A stretch of 64,000 nucleotides of DNA from an uncultured Eubacteriales bacterium (GCA_900314555.1 OMVQ01000091.1:1-64000); one strand, 5' to 3'. Numbered from the stretch's first letter, positions 25,621-34,281 are shown. Numbers and translations are program-made. The notes: generated from the letters alone by a model not told the origin.

Positions 25621-27411
25621 ATGGATAGAATTAAAGAATTAAGAGATGTTATGAGAAAACATAACATCGATATATATTACATTCCTACAGATGATTATCA
25701 CAGTTCAGAATTTGTAGGTAATTATTTTAAAGTAAGGGAATATATTTCAGGTTTTACAGGTTCTGCTGGAACACTAATTGTAACAATGAATGAAGCAGGA
25801 CTTTGGACTGATGGCAGATATTTTCTGCAGGCAGAAGACGAATTAAAAGATAGTGAGATTGTTTTATACAGAGCAGGAATGGAGGGTGTTCCTACAATTG
25901 ATGAGTTTCTGCTTAGCAGATTAGAAGATGGAATGATTCTAGGCTTTGACGGAAGATGCATGGTAGCTTCATCCGTCATTAACCTTAGAAGAAAGATAGA
26001 GAACTGTGGTAAAGTAGTCCGTATTGTATCAGACTTAGATCTAGCGGCGGAAATATGGGAGGACAGACCTGAACTTCCGGATTCTGATGCATTTATACTT
26101 GATGAAGAATATAGCGGTGAAAGTGCTATATCTAAGATAGAGAGATTACGTGACAGAATGTCAGAATTAAATGTGTATGGACATATTATAACGACTTTAG
26201 ATGATATAGCGTGGCTTTTAAATATCCGCGCAAATGATATAGAATACAGTCCGTTATTATTAAGCTATCTTACAATAACTGACAGTAAGGTAATACTTTA
26301 TTGCAATCAGAATTCTGTCTCGAAAATCAGCGAATATCTTAAAGGGATAAATGTTGAAACTAAAGATTATGATGAAATATATAATGATTTACCTAAGATG
26401 ACGTTGATATCTAAGGACAGACCTATACTTGCAGACATTGATAAGATAAACTATCTGTTATATAAGAAAATGTTTAAAGGCAAGATTCTTAATATGATTA
26501 ATCCGACAACTAAGATGAAGGCAATAAAAAATGAGACAGAAGTCCTGAATGAAGCCAAAGCACATATTAAGGACGGAATTGCATATGTGAAATTCTTATA
26601 TTGGTTTAATCAGAATATCAGTAAAGGCATTACTGAGTTAGATATAGCGAACAAATTATTAGAGGAACGTTCTAAGATGGAAGGCTTCGTTGAAGAGAGT
26701 TTCGAGGCCATTGTGGCTTATGGAAGTCATGGTGCAATTGTACATTATTCGCCTGATGAGGCATCAAACATAGAATTACAGGAGAAATCATTTGTTCTTA
26801 TAGATACAGGTGCGCATTATCTTGAGGGAACAACTGATATTACGAGAACCTTAGCCTGTGGCGAACTTACAAAAGAAGAAAAGGATAATTATACACTTGT
26901 CCTTAAAGGTAATTTAGCACTTGGTGATGCAAAATTCCTATATGGACTTACAGGTGCAAACTTAGATATTCTTGCCAGAAGTGCATTATGGAGAAACGGA
27001 CTTGACTACAATCATGGAACTGGTCATGGTGTGGGTTATCTTATGAATGTACATGAGGGACCTAATAATATCAGATGGAGACTTGGAAGAGGTAAGAATC
27101 TGAGTGCTGTTATTGAACCGGGTATGATTACATCAAACGAGCCGGGCGTATATATAACAGGTAAATACGGAATACGTCTTGAGAATATGATTGTATGTAA
27201 AGACAGAGAGAAAAATGAATTTGGACGTTTTATGGAATTCGAAACCTTGACAGTAGTGCCATTTGACTTAAATGCAATTAATATTGATATGTTAGACGAA
27301 CACGAGAAAATGCTCTTAAATGACTATCACAAAAATGTAAATAAAATAATTTCTCCGTTTTTAGATAGTGAAGAGAAAGAATTCTTAGATGAAATTACAA
27401 GAGAAATATAA
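25621..27411 (+). CDS. pepP: Aminopeptidase P family (M24) metallopeptidase
   Basis: A 596-residue three-domain Xaa-Pro aminopeptidase. It has two N-terminal creatinase-like domains (about 1-300) and a C-terminal M24 domain with the metal ligands in LIDTGAHYLEGTTDITRT, NHGTGHGVGYLMNVHEGP, ITSNEPGVYITG and RLENMI. It removes N-terminal residues preceding proline. The long form (about 590 aa) is typical of Clostridia. A strong terminator follows at 27502. Confidence 0.92.
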   Translation: MDRIKELRDVMRKHNIDIYYIPTDDYHSSEFVGNYFKVREYISGFTGSAGTLIVTMNEAGLWTDGRYFLQAEDELKDSEIVLYRAGMEGVPTIDEFLLSRLEDGMILGFDGRCMVASSVINLRRKIENCGKVVRIVSDLDLAAEIWEDRPELPDSDAFILDEEYSGESAISKIERLRDRMSELNVYGHIITTLDDIAWLLNIRANDIEYSPLLLSYLTITDSKVILYCNQNSVSKISEYLKGINVETKDYDEIYNDLPKMTLISKDRPILADIDKINYLLYKKMFKGKILNMINPTTKMKAIKNETEVLNEAKAHIKDGIAYVKFLYWFNQNISKGITELDIANKLLEERSKMEGFVEESFEAIVAYGSHGAIVHYSPDEASNIELQEKSFVLIDTGAHYLEGTTDITRTLACGELTKEEKDNYTLVLKGNLALGDAKFLYGLTGANLDILARSALWRNGLDYNHGTGHGVGYLMNVHEGPNNIRWRLGRGKNLSAVIEPGMITSNEPGVYITGKYGIRLENMIVCKDREKNEFGRFMEFETLTVVPFDLNAINIDMLDEHEKMLLNDYHKNVNKIISPFLDSEEKEFLDEITREI

Positions 27412-27501
27412 ATTTACTAAACTTATATAGCCGTTAAAATATGGTTATTTTATGTTGACTTAGTTAAAACATTATGGTATCTTAACAATCAGAGTGCAGA
27501 C

Positions 27502-27558
27502 AAAAGTCACACGAAGGGGTACACCACCTTGGGTGTATCTTTTTGTGTGGCTTTTTTT
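27502..27558 (+). terminator. Intrinsic terminator after pepP
   Basis: A long interrupted stem: AAAGTCACACGAAGGGGTAC pairs with the arm GGGTGTATCTTTTTGTGTGG, around an ACACC/GGGTGT core, and is followed by a seven-T run. The stretch from 27412 to 27501 holds nothing else I recognise. Confidence 0.8.
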
Positions 27559-27597
27559 GTATAAATAAACTCGAAAAGGCTTATTGAAAATGAGGAT

Positions 27598-27730
27598 AGT
27601 GCGAAAAATAATGTTGATACACTTATTTTTCACACAGCTATTTGCTTCGAGCGAAAGCAAATAGCTTTTACGGCAGATGCGAAATTACCTGCGCGAATTT
27701 CTCATCGCCTCTTCTAGGCAAGTCGCTCAG
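27598..27730 (+). repeat. Structured pseudoknot repeat, copy 3 (before thiS)
   Basis: Hairpin A is 27599-27611/27623-27635, hairpin B is 27637-27647/27655-27665, and hairpin C is 27676-27686/27696-27706 closed by GGC/GCC. The loop of hairpin B, GAGCGA at 27649-27654, is complementary to TCGCTC at 27723-27728. The direct repeat AAATGAGGAT is at 27588-27597 and 27731-27740, and its second copy is the thiS ribosome site. There is no TPP riboswitch motif here, which is unusual for a thi operon. Confidence 0.8.
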
Positions 27731-27744
27731 AAATGAGGATTATT

Positions 27745-27936
27745 ATGAAAATAAATGGTAAAATAATAACTGCCACATATAAAAATATTGAAGAATTATT
27801 AACAGATAATGGCTATAAAACTAAATATGTAGCAGTTGAATGTAATGGGAACATAATACCGAAGAATATATATAGTGAATATGTTCCGGGTGCTGATGAT
27901 GTAATAGAAGTAGTGACTTTTGTAGGGGGTGGCTGA
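27745..27936 (+). CDS. thiS: Sulfur carrier protein ThiS
   Basis: A 63-residue ubiquitin-like protein starting MKINGK and ending FVGGG. The C-terminal Gly-Gly is adenylated by ThiF and thiocarboxylated to deliver sulfur to the thiazole. ATG at 27745 gives the family N-terminus; an in-frame ATG at 27733 lies inside the ribosome site AAATGAGGAT. It is followed one base later by thiF. Confidence 0.9.
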   Translation: MKINGKIITATYKNIEELLTDNGYKTKYVAVECNGNIIPKNIYSEYVPGADDVIEVVTFVGGG

Positions 27937-27937
27937 T

Positions 27938-28576
27938 ATGGTTACAAGAGAAGAACTGCAAAAAGCACTTGAGATAAGGCATACCAAAGAGGGACAGGCT
28001 AAGTTAACTAATGCCAAAGTTGCGATTATGGGCTTAGGTGGATTAGGCTCTAATATTGCCATGGCGTGTGCAAGGATGGGTATTGGTGAAATGCTTCTTA
28101 TAGATTTTGATATCGTAGATATCACCAATATATTCAGACAGAATTACAGATTAGAGCATATCGGAAGATATAAGACAGAATGTATTAAAGAAGAAATAGC
28201 AGAAATTAATCCATACCTTAAGATTAATCTTATAAATACTAAGATTGCAAGAGAAAATGTATTAGAACTTCTAGGGGATTATAAGATAATCTGCGAAGCC
28301 TTTGATAAAGGTGAGACGAAATCTGAAATAATTGATGAAATATTATCAGAGTCGGAAGATAAAATTATAATTTCTGGAAATGGTATGGCGGGTATAAAAA
28401 GCCTTAATCTTATCAGAACCAGAAAGTTTGGAGATAGGTTATATATCTGTGGTGATTTAGAAAATGGCATTGAAACAGAGGGAACACTTATGTCACCAAG
28501 GGTGAGCGCATGTGCTATGCATCAGGCAAATGTTGTAGCTAATCTGATTCTGTCAGATGGCAAAGTTAATTTATAG
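27938..28576 (+). CDS. thiF: ThiS adenylyltransferase, short ThiF family 2
   Basis: A 212-residue E1-like protein: the nucleotide motif GLGGLGSNIAMACARMG, the LIDFDIVDITNIFRQNY segment that carries the catalytic Asp and Arg, and GMAGI...SPRVSACAMHQANVVANLIL. It lacks the CxxC zinc pairs and C-terminal rhodanese of the E. coli-type ThiF, as in the short family found in Clostridia. ATG at 27938 has AGGGGG 8 bases upstream, inside the end of thiS. GTG at 27929 is an alternative. Confidence 0.88.
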   Translation: MVTREELQKALEIRHTKEGQAKLTNAKVAIMGLGGLGSNIAMACARMGIGEMLLIDFDIVDITNIFRQNYRLEHIGRYKTECIKEEIAEINPYLKINLINTKIARENVLELLGDYKIICEAFDKGETKSEIIDEILSESEDKIIISGNGMAGIKSLNLIRTRKFGDRLYICGDLENGIETEGTLMSPRVSACAMHQANVVANLILSDGKVNL

Positions 28577-28633
28577 TTTTTGAAATAAGTCTAAATTAAA
28601 GTTTATACAGAAATTAATTAGAAAGGAAATCTG

Positions 28634-28669
28634 ATGTCAGAAATGAATCAGATTATGTGTGAAAAATGA
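28634..28669 (+). CDS. Possible 11-residue leader peptide coupled to thiG
   Basis: An ATG at 28634 has the ribosome site GAAAGGA at 28621-28627 and encodes [11 protein letters not shown]. Its stop TGA (28667-28669) overlaps the thiG ATG (28666-28668) in an ATGA arrangement. thiG has no ribosome site of its own at a normal distance, so reinitiation from this tiny frame would explain its translation. An alternative is simply a poorly spaced thiG start. No attenuator hairpin was seen. Confidence 0.4.
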   Translation: MSEMNQIMCEK

Positions 28670-29451
28670 CAACAGTAGAAAAAGAAAATGATAAATTAAT
28701 AATAGGAGGTCATTCATTTAATTCACGATTTATCTTAGGTTCAGGAAAGTATTCTCTAGAACTTATTAAGTCGGCAGTTGAGAATGCGAAAGCTGAGATA
28801 ATCACATTAGCACTTAGAAGAGCTAATAGTACAAGTATGGAAAATATACTTGATTACATACCTGATAATGTAACACTTCTTCCTAATACATCAGGAGCAA
28901 GGAATGCTGACGAGGCAGTAAGAATAGCAAGACTTGCAAGAGAATTAGGCTGTGGTGATTTTGTCAAGATAGAAATAATGAAAGATACAAAGTATTTGTT
29001 ACCGGATAATTATGAGACAATTAAAGCGACGGAAATACTTGCAAAAGATGGCTTTGTAGTTATGCCTTATATGTATCCTGACTTAAATGTCGCAAGAGCA
29101 TTAAGAGATTCAGGCGCAGCTTCGATTATGCCGCTTGCCGCACCTATTGGAACAAACAGAGGACTTTGTACAAAAGATTTTATCCAAATATTAATTGACG
29201 AAATTGATTTGCCAATAATAGTAGATGCAGGAATAGGTAAGCCATCACAGGCGTGCGAAGCTATGGAGATGGGAGCTGCTGCGATAATGTCTAATACGGC
29301 AATTGCTACAGCAAAAAATATTCCATTAATGGCTGAAGCATTCAGAAAAGCCATTGAAGCCGGAAGAAGCGCATATTTAGCTAAGACTGGTCGTGTATTA
29401 AGCAGTGGTTCAGAGGCATCATCACCACTTACGGGCTTTTTAGAAAATTAA
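28666..29451 (+). CDS. thiG: Thiazole synthase
   Basis: A 261-residue ThiG TIM barrel: [12 protein letters not shown], a [11 protein letters not shown] strand with the DXP-binding region, [55 protein letters not shown], and [26 protein letters not shown]. It condenses DXP, dehydroglycine and ThiS-thiocarboxylate into the thiazole. The N-terminus is extended by about 8 residues relative to many relatives. The start overlaps a small leader frame. Confidence 0.95.
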   Translation: MTTVEKENDKLIIGGHSFNSRFILGSGKYSLELIKSAVENAKAEIITLALRRANSTSMENILDYIPDNVTLLPNTSGARNADEAVRIARLARELGCGDFVKIEIMKDTKYLLPDNYETIKATEILAKDGFVVMPYMYPDLNVARALRDSGAASIMPLAAPIGTNRGLCTKDFIQILIDEIDLPIIVDAGIGKPSQACEAMEMGAAAIMSNTAIATAKNIPLMAEAFRKAIEAGRSAYLAKTGRVLSSGSEASSPLTGFLEN

Positions 29452-29469
29452 TATTCAATACGATTATTA

Positions 29470-29580
29470 CGATTATTTTGTACATAGCTATTTGTTTCGG
29501 AGCGAAAACAAATAGCTATTATGGCGAAGAGAAATCGCCAGTGCGAATTTCTCTTCGCCTCTTCGCAATAAATCGCTCAG
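29470..29580 (+). repeat. Structured pseudoknot repeat, copy 4 (before thiH; 5' hairpin lost)
   Basis: Hairpin B is 29487-29497/29506-29516 and hairpin C is 29523-29538/29543-29559 (GGCGAAGAG/CTCTTCGCC, where copies 2 and 3 have GATGAG or GATGCG opposite CTCATC). The B loop GAGCGA (29500-29505) pairs with TCGCTC (29573-29578). The left arm of hairpin A is missing, while its right arm is recognisable. The thiH ribosome site GAGGAA follows at 29585. Confidence 0.75.
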
Positions 29581-29592
29581 AAACGAGGAAAT

Positions 29593-30765
29593 ATGGAAAT
29601 AGCAGAAAATAAAAAAGAAAACAAAATTAATCATATGGAATATCTTCCTGATATGGAAGTGATTGATTCTGGTATTGCTGATGAAGTAATCAAGAAAATG
29701 AATGAATACAATCCTGATGAATATACTAAGGACGATGTTTTAGAAGCACTCAGTAAAGAGGTTCTTAGTGTAGAAGATTTTGCTGCATTATTATCACCTG
29801 CTGCATCAGAATATTTAGAAGAGATGGCAAGAAAAGCCCAGATGGAGACGAGAAAACATTTCGGAAATTCTATATATATGTTTACACCATTATATATAGC
29901 AAATTATTGTGAAAACTATTGTATCTATTGTGGTTTTAATTGTCATAATAAGATACACAGGGCGAAACTTAATTATGAAGAAATAGAAAAAGAAATGAAA
30001 GCGATTGCAGATACCGGATTAGAAGAAATACTTTTACTTACAGGTGAGAGTAAGAAAATGTCTGATGTGGAATATATCGGAGAAGCCTGTAAAATAGCAA
30101 GAAAATATTTTAAGGTAGTTGGATTAGAAGTATATCCGATGAATTCTGATGAATATGCTTATTTACATAAATGTGGTGCTGATTATGTCACTGTATTTCA
30201 GGAGACATATAATTCTGATAAATATGAGACATTACATCTTGCAGGACATAAGAGAATTTTTCCTTATAGAGTTAATGCACAGGAAAGGGCATTAATGGGT
30301 GGCATGAGAGGAGTTGGTTTTGCAGCATTATTAGGACTTGATGACTTCAGAAAAGATGCATTTGCAACAGGAATGCATGCATATCTTATCCAGAAGAAAT
30401 ATCCTCATGCAGAGATGGCATTTTCGTGTCCGAGACTCAGACCTATAATTAATAATGATAAGATTAATCCTAAAGATGTCCATGAACCACAGCTTTTACA
30501 GGTAATCTGTGCCTACAGATTATTTATGCCATTTGCAAGCATAACAATATCTACAAGAGAGTGTGAAAGATTCAGAAATAACATAATAAATATTGCTGCA
30601 ACGAAGATTTCGGCAGGAGTGGGAGTAGGAGTAGGCGGACATGGAGAAGAGAAAAAAGGTGATGAACAGTTTGAAATCTCTGACTCACGTTCAGTAAGTG
30701 AAGTATATGATGCGATAAAGGAACAGGGACTTACACCTGTAATGAGTGAATATATTTATGTCTGA
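29593..30765 (+). CDS. thiH: 2-iminoacetate synthase ThiH
   Basis: A 390-residue radical SAM enzyme with the cluster motif CENYCIYC (Cys106, 110, 113). It cleaves tyrosine to dehydroglycine for the thiazole, as expected for an anaerobe that uses ThiH rather than the oxygen-dependent ThiO. Further family motifs are LLLTGESKKMSDVEYI, VFQETYNSDKYETLH and the late STRE segment. Its 3' end overlaps tenI. Confidence 0.95.
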   Translation: MEIAENKKENKINHMEYLPDMEVIDSGIADEVIKKMNEYNPDEYTKDDVLEALSKEVLSVEDFAALLSPAASEYLEEMARKAQMETRKHFGNSIYMFTPLYIANYCENYCIYCGFNCHNKIHRAKLNYEEIEKEMKAIADTGLEEILLLTGESKKMSDVEYIGEACKIARKYFKVVGLEVYPMNSDEYAYLHKCGADYVTVFQETYNSDKYETLHLAGHKRIFPYRVNAQERALMGGMRGVGFAALLGLDDFRKDAFATGMHAYLIQKKYPHAEMAFSCPRLRPIINNDKINPKDVHEPQLLQVICAYRLFMPFASITISTRECERFRNNIINIAATKISAGVGVGVGGHGEEKKGDEQFEISDSRSVSEVYDAIKEQGLTPVMSEYIYV

Positions 30766-31396
30766 TACCATGAATAATATAATTGCTATCACAAACAGAA
30801 AACTTTGTAAGAATCGTTCGTTTGATGAAGCTATCGATACCGCATTAGAAGATAATGTGAGATACATTATTATAAGAGAAAAAGATTTATCACCACAGGA
30901 ATATATAAAGTTTGTAAATGATATTCAGTTTCATATACATAATACATTTCCAGGTACACAGACGAAAATAATTATGAACCTTGGAAATGTAGAAAATATC
31001 TTTGAATTATTTGAAATAATTAATAATACGGGTTGTAGAAATGTACATATGCCGATTTACACATTAGACAAGTTCGAAGCATCATCTTTTGATAATCGAA
31101 ATAACATTTTTAATAATATAAGAAGAGAATTAGAAATATTTGGAATATCCATTCACTCCGTAAATGATATAGAGAAAATATACAGATTTAAACCCGATTA
31201 TTATATTGCAGGACATATATTTAATACTGAATGTAAGAAAGGTAAAGTTCCAAGAGGACTTGAGTTTATGGAAAATATTTGTAAATCTACAAATATACCG
31301 GTGTATGGAGTTGGTGGAATTAATAAAGAGAATATGAAAGAGGTAACAAATGCCGGGGCAAGTGGTGTATGTATGATGTCAGAGTATTTTAACTGA
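30758..31396 (+). CDS. tenI: Thiazole tautomerase TenI (ThiE-like fold)
   Basis: About 212 residues with the ThiE/TenI barrel fold. The REKDLSP strand, the ISIHS segment with the His corresponding to the TenI catalytic base, the TenI-type AGHIFNTECKKGK-PRGLEF loop and a final VYGVGGI-KENM-AGASGVCMMS are visible. It lacks the HxGQxDLP pyrophosphate loop present in the true ThiE at 50550, so tautomerase is the better call. The start is uncertain: ATG at 30758 overlaps thiH by 8 bases, and GTG 30746 and ATG 30770 are alternatives. Confidence 0.78.
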   Translation: MSDTMNNIIAITNRKLCKNRSFDEAIDTALEDNVRYIIIREKDLSPQEYIKFVNDIQFHIHNTFPGTQTKIIMNLGNVENIFELFEIINNTGCRNVHMPIYTLDKFEASSFDNRNNIFNNIRRELEIFGISIHSVNDIEKIYRFKPDYYIAGHIFNTECKKGKVPRGLEFMENICKSTNIPVYGVGGINKENMKEVTNAGASGVCMMSEYFN

Positions 31397-31440
31397 CCTT
31401 CATCAATACCAATTGATTTTAAAAGATTAATATATAATAA

Positions 31441-31475
31441 TCAAATTGTGCAGGAAATCAGCCTGCACGATTTGA
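31441..31475. terminator. Hairpin between convergent genes, overlapping the end of the - gene
   Basis: TCAAATTGTGCAGG (31441-31454) pairs with CCTGCACGATTTGA (31462-31475), and AT-rich flanks lie on both sides. The right arm is also the last codons of the minus-strand gene ending at 31458. Confidence 0.65.
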
Positions 31476-31748
31476 TGATATAATTTTCGCTAATTTTCTT
31501 ACTGTATCTAATTTAGATATCTGTTCTTTAGTCATATTTGTTTTTAATGCATTTATTATAACATCAGTTTCGGCATCTGAGAAATTAATTCCTTTTGCAT
31601 TAGCAGTTGCGGCAGCATTCAAAAAGAATGGTATAAGATTTTCGGAAGATACATTTTCTGACTGTCTTATAATTTCTGATAAAAGATTGAGTTTTTCAGG
31701 TGATATTCCTGATATGTTATTATAGTTATTCATAAAATTACTCTCCAT
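31458..31748 (-). CDS. Hypothetical small helical protein
   Basis: 96 residues, predicted mostly helical, no signal peptide or cysteine. I do not recognise it. The C-terminal part (MTKEQISKLDTVRKLAKIISS) resembles in pattern the end of the gene just upstream (LSPSQRAMFDTYSSLL), so the two may be related helical proteins. GGAGAG (31739-31744 on the + strand read in reverse) precedes the ATG. It is 9 bases from its neighbour and probably co-transcribed with it. Confidence 0.65.
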   Translation of the reverse strand: MESNFMNNYNNISGISPEKLNLLSEIIRQSENVSSENLIPFFLNAAATANAKGINFSDAETDVIINALKTNMTKEQISKLDTVRKLAKIISSNRAG

Positions 31749-31757
31749 ATTAATATT

Positions 31758-32354
31758 TTATTTGTTTTTATTTAGCAATGAAGAATAGGTGTCGAACATG
31801 GCGCGCTGGCTTGGTGAAAGCATATTCTTCAAAGCATCAATGTCAATATTGGCAGGAATATTGTTAGGTGATGAATTACCTTGATTGTTGTTAGTATTGA
31901 CATTATCATAATCTGTGCCATTAATAAAACTGTCATTTTCTATTTTAGAAGTGTCAGGTTTAATGCCTGAATTATAAACCGGACCGTCCGGATTATTAAA
32001 GTTAAAAGCTTCAGGATGTAAGGCAGGCAGATTTAAAGACTTATATGTGTTATACATATTAAATGCACTAACCATATTCATAAACATATCTATTAAATTT
32101 TTCTCTTCGTTGTTAAGATAAGGTTTTACGGCATTAATTAATTCAATAGGGTTATTCTTATGAGCATTATCAGAACTGTTATCGCAAGCACTTAGTAAGT
32201 CATCGGGAGAGGCATTAAAACTATTTCTCATTATATTAAATTCCTCGATTTTTATATAATAGGAAATAACTTTTTGCATTGTTGAGGAAACATATGGCAG
32301 AGATGCCTTTAAAATATTAAGTGGCTTGTTTGAAAATAAATCGTTTGAAATCAT
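31758..32354 (-). CDS. Hypothetical protein with Asn/Pro-rich linker
   Basis: 198 residues: a helical N-terminal region (about 1-110, with ISNDLFSNKPLNILKASLPYV and NAVKPYLNNEEKNLIDMFMNMVSAFNMY), an Asn/Asp/Pro-rich low-complexity linker (about 118-172), and a short C-terminal helix. It has no membrane segment, signal or catalytic motif. I do not recognise the family. It lies upstream of the 96-residue gene on the same strand. The ribosome site before its ATG is weak. Confidence 0.65.
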   Translation of the reverse strand: MISNDLFSNKPLNILKASLPYVSSTMQKVISYYIKIEEFNIMRNSFNASPDDLLSACDNSSDNAHKNNPIELINAVKPYLNNEEKNLIDMFMNMVSAFNMYNTYKSLNLPALHPEAFNFNNPDGPVYNSGIKPDTSKIENDSFINGTDYDNVNTNNNQGNSSPNNIPANIDIDALKNMLSPSQRAMFDTYSSLLNKNK

Positions 32355-32431
32355 CAGATACTCATTTCTGCATTATGCGTTTTTCTTTTTTTAAATACTA
32401 TGAAAAGTTTATGAAAAATATGATAATAAAA

Positions 32432-32563
32432 TTAAAGTGATGCATATTTAATGCAGACTAACAATATAAACGTATTAGTAGACATCATACATTTTATACA
32501 GTCCATATCATATTCGAAAATTGACGTGTCTGTTTCTATTATAGTTGTGTCTGATTTCTTCAT
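32432..32563 (-). CDS. Possible 43-residue peptide with a DCIKC motif
   Basis: A minus-strand frame with TGGAG 6 bases before ATG at 32563 encodes 43 residues. The N-terminal half is polar (MKKSDTTIIETDTS), the middle has DCIKCMM, and the C-terminal half is hydrophobic (TFILLVCIKYASL). It lies between two minus-strand genes in an otherwise empty 290-bp stretch. Family and function are unknown. It is supported only by the ribosome site, strand and position. Confidence 0.4.
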   Translation of the reverse strand: MKKSDTTIIETDTSIFEYDMDCIKCMMSTNTFILLVCIKYASL

Positions 32564-32647
32564 AATTAACTCCATTTCATGAATAATACGCTATATTGTC
32601 AGCCAGCACATTAAATGATTATAATGATATTTGAAATATCACTTAAA

Positions 32648-32872
32648 TTAGCAGCCTAAGAAGCAGCCGCCATTTCCGTTGCCACCACAGCAGAGAAGTA
32701 AGATGATAATCCAGATACAGCTATTGTTCTCGCAGCCACAGCCATTGTTTCCCCAGTTTCCGTTATTGCCACAGCAGCATAAAAGTATAAGGATTAACCA
32801 GATACAGCTATTGTTATTGTTGTCTCCACATCCGCAGCCTCCACCGCAGTTTGTTGCAGCTAAATCACTCAT
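32648..32872 (-). CDS. Cys/Gly/Asn-rich small protein with duplicated segment
   Basis: 74 residues with about 12 cysteines and runs of Gly and Asn. The unit N-N-N-SCIW-I-LLCC-GN-GN occurs twice (about residues 22-43 and 48-68), each with a short hydrophobic core. The pattern resembles small high-cysteine or YjcZ-like proteins of Clostridia and Bacilli, some of which are spore-associated. That link is by composition only. ATG at 32872 follows GGAGG closely (AGGAGGATTTAAAA); a TTG 5 codons upstream lies in that ribosome site. Confidence 0.7.
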   Translation of the reverse strand: MSDLAATNCGGGCGCGDNNNNSCIWLILILLCCCGNNGNWGNNGCGCENNSCIWIIILLLCCGGNGNGGCFLGC

Positions 32873-33099
32873 TTTTAAATCCTCCAAATTTTGTTTACAC
32901 TAAATTCTATGTAGCACAGCTTGGTCAGTTTCCTCATATTTGTAAAATTTGTAAAAATAAAATAAAAATTTAATTTATGATTGTATTATTTAATATATTG
33001 TGATAAAATTAACAAAGATAGTTTGGTACATAGTCTTTATGTCTGAACCTGACAAAAATTTAACAATCTTATTAAAATTAAATCGGAGGTATTACATTT

Positions 33100-34281
33100 A
33101 TGTCAAGAAAAGTAGTTTTAGCAGGCGCATGTCGTACAGCAATTGGTACAATGGGTGGTTCATTAAGCACAACACCAGCTGCTGAGTTAGGTGCAATCGT
33201 TATTAAAGAAGCATTAAACAGAGCAGGAGTTGCTCCAGAAGCAGTAGATCAGGTTTACATGGGATGTGTAATCCAGGCAGGACAGGGACAGAACGTTGCT
33301 CGTCAGGCATCAATCAAAGCAGGTTTACCTATTGAAGTACCAGCAGTTACAATGAACGTTGTATGTGGTTCAGGTCTTAACTGTGTTAACCAGGCAGCTC
33401 ATATGATTATGGCCGGAGAAGCTGATATCGTAGTTGCTGGTGGTATGGAGAATATGTCTATGGCACCATATGCATTAGACAAAGCTCGTTTCGGTTACAG
33501 AATGGGTAATGCTGTAATGAAAGATACAATGGTTAATGATGCTCTTTGGGATGCATTCAATGATTACCATATGATTAAGACAGCAGATAACATCTGTGAA
33601 GAATGGGGAATCACAAGAGAAGAATTAGATGAGTTCGCATTAAAGAGCCAGCAGAAAGCTGAAGCAGCTCAGAAGAACGGTGCATTCGATAACGAAATCG
33701 TACCTGTAACAGTTAAGAAGAAGAAAGAAACAGTTGAATTCAAAGTAGATGAAGGTCCTCGTGCAGGTTCTACAATCGAAGGTCTTGCTAAACTTCGTCC
33801 AATCAATCCTAACGGATTTGTTACAGCAGGTAATGCATCAGGTATCAATGATGGTGCTGCTGCAATCGTAGTTATGAGCGAAGAAAAAGCTAAAGAATTA
33901 GGTGTTAAACCTATGGCTACTTGGGTTACAGGTGCTCTTGCAGGCTGCAGACCTGAAGTTATGGGTATTGGTCCTGTATACTCTACAAAGAAAGTATTAG
34001 CTAAAACAGGTATGAAGATCGAAGACTTCGATATCATTGAAGCAAACGAAGCATTCGCAGCACAGTCAATCGCAGTAGGAAGAGACTTAGGAATCGATGT
34101 TGACAAACAGTTAAATCCAAATGGTGGTGCAATCGCACTTGGCCATCCAGTTGGAGCTTCTGGTTGCCGTATCCTTGTTACACTTCTTCATGAGATGGAA
34201 GCTAAAGATGCTAAGAAAGGTCTTGCAACACTTTGTATCGGTGGTGGAATGGGTTGCTCAACAATCGTTGAAAGAGACTAA
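33100..34281 (+). CDS. thlA: Acetyl-CoA C-acetyltransferase (thiolase)
   Basis: A 393-residue biosynthetic thiolase: acyl-enzyme Cys89 in [12 protein letters not shown], the [11 protein letters not shown] loop, [23 protein letters not shown] (His near 349) and the C-terminal CIGGGMGC. It condenses two acetyl-CoA to acetoacetyl-CoA, the first step to butyryl-CoA. CGGAGGT precedes the ATG. Codons in this and the next five genes are biased to GCT, CGT, AAC and ATC, which suggests high expression. A terminator-like hairpin separates it from crt. Confidence 0.96.
   Translation: MSRKVVLAGACRTAIGTMGGSLSTTPAAELGAIVIKEALNRAGVAPEAVDQVYMGCVIQAGQGQNVARQASIKAGLPIEVPAVTMNVVCGSGLNCVNQAAHMIMAGEADIVVAGGMENMSMAPYALDKARFGYRMGNAVMKDTMVNDALWDAFNDYHMIKTADNICEEWGITREELDEFALKSQQKAEAAQKNGAFDNEIVPVTVKKKKETVEFKVDEGPRAGSTIEGLAKLRPINPNGFVTAGNASGINDGAAAIVVMSEEKAKELGVKPMATWVTGALAGCRPEVMGIGPVYSTKKVLAKTGMKIEDFDIIEANEAFAAQSIAVGRDLGIDVDKQLNPNGGAIALGHPVGASGCRILVTLLHEMEAKDAKKGLATLCIGGGMGCSTIVERD

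Noticed and set aside
27590..27745. TPP riboswitch before thiS
   Set aside because: I looked for the TTGAGA and CTTTGAACCTG core strings seen at 49398-49480 and they are absent; the structure here is the pseudoknot repeat.
32679..32903. Plus-strand Gln/Pro-rich frame opposite the Cys-rich gene
   Set aside because: Low-complexity antisense of a Cys/Gly/Asn-rich gene that has a clear ribosome site on the minus strand.
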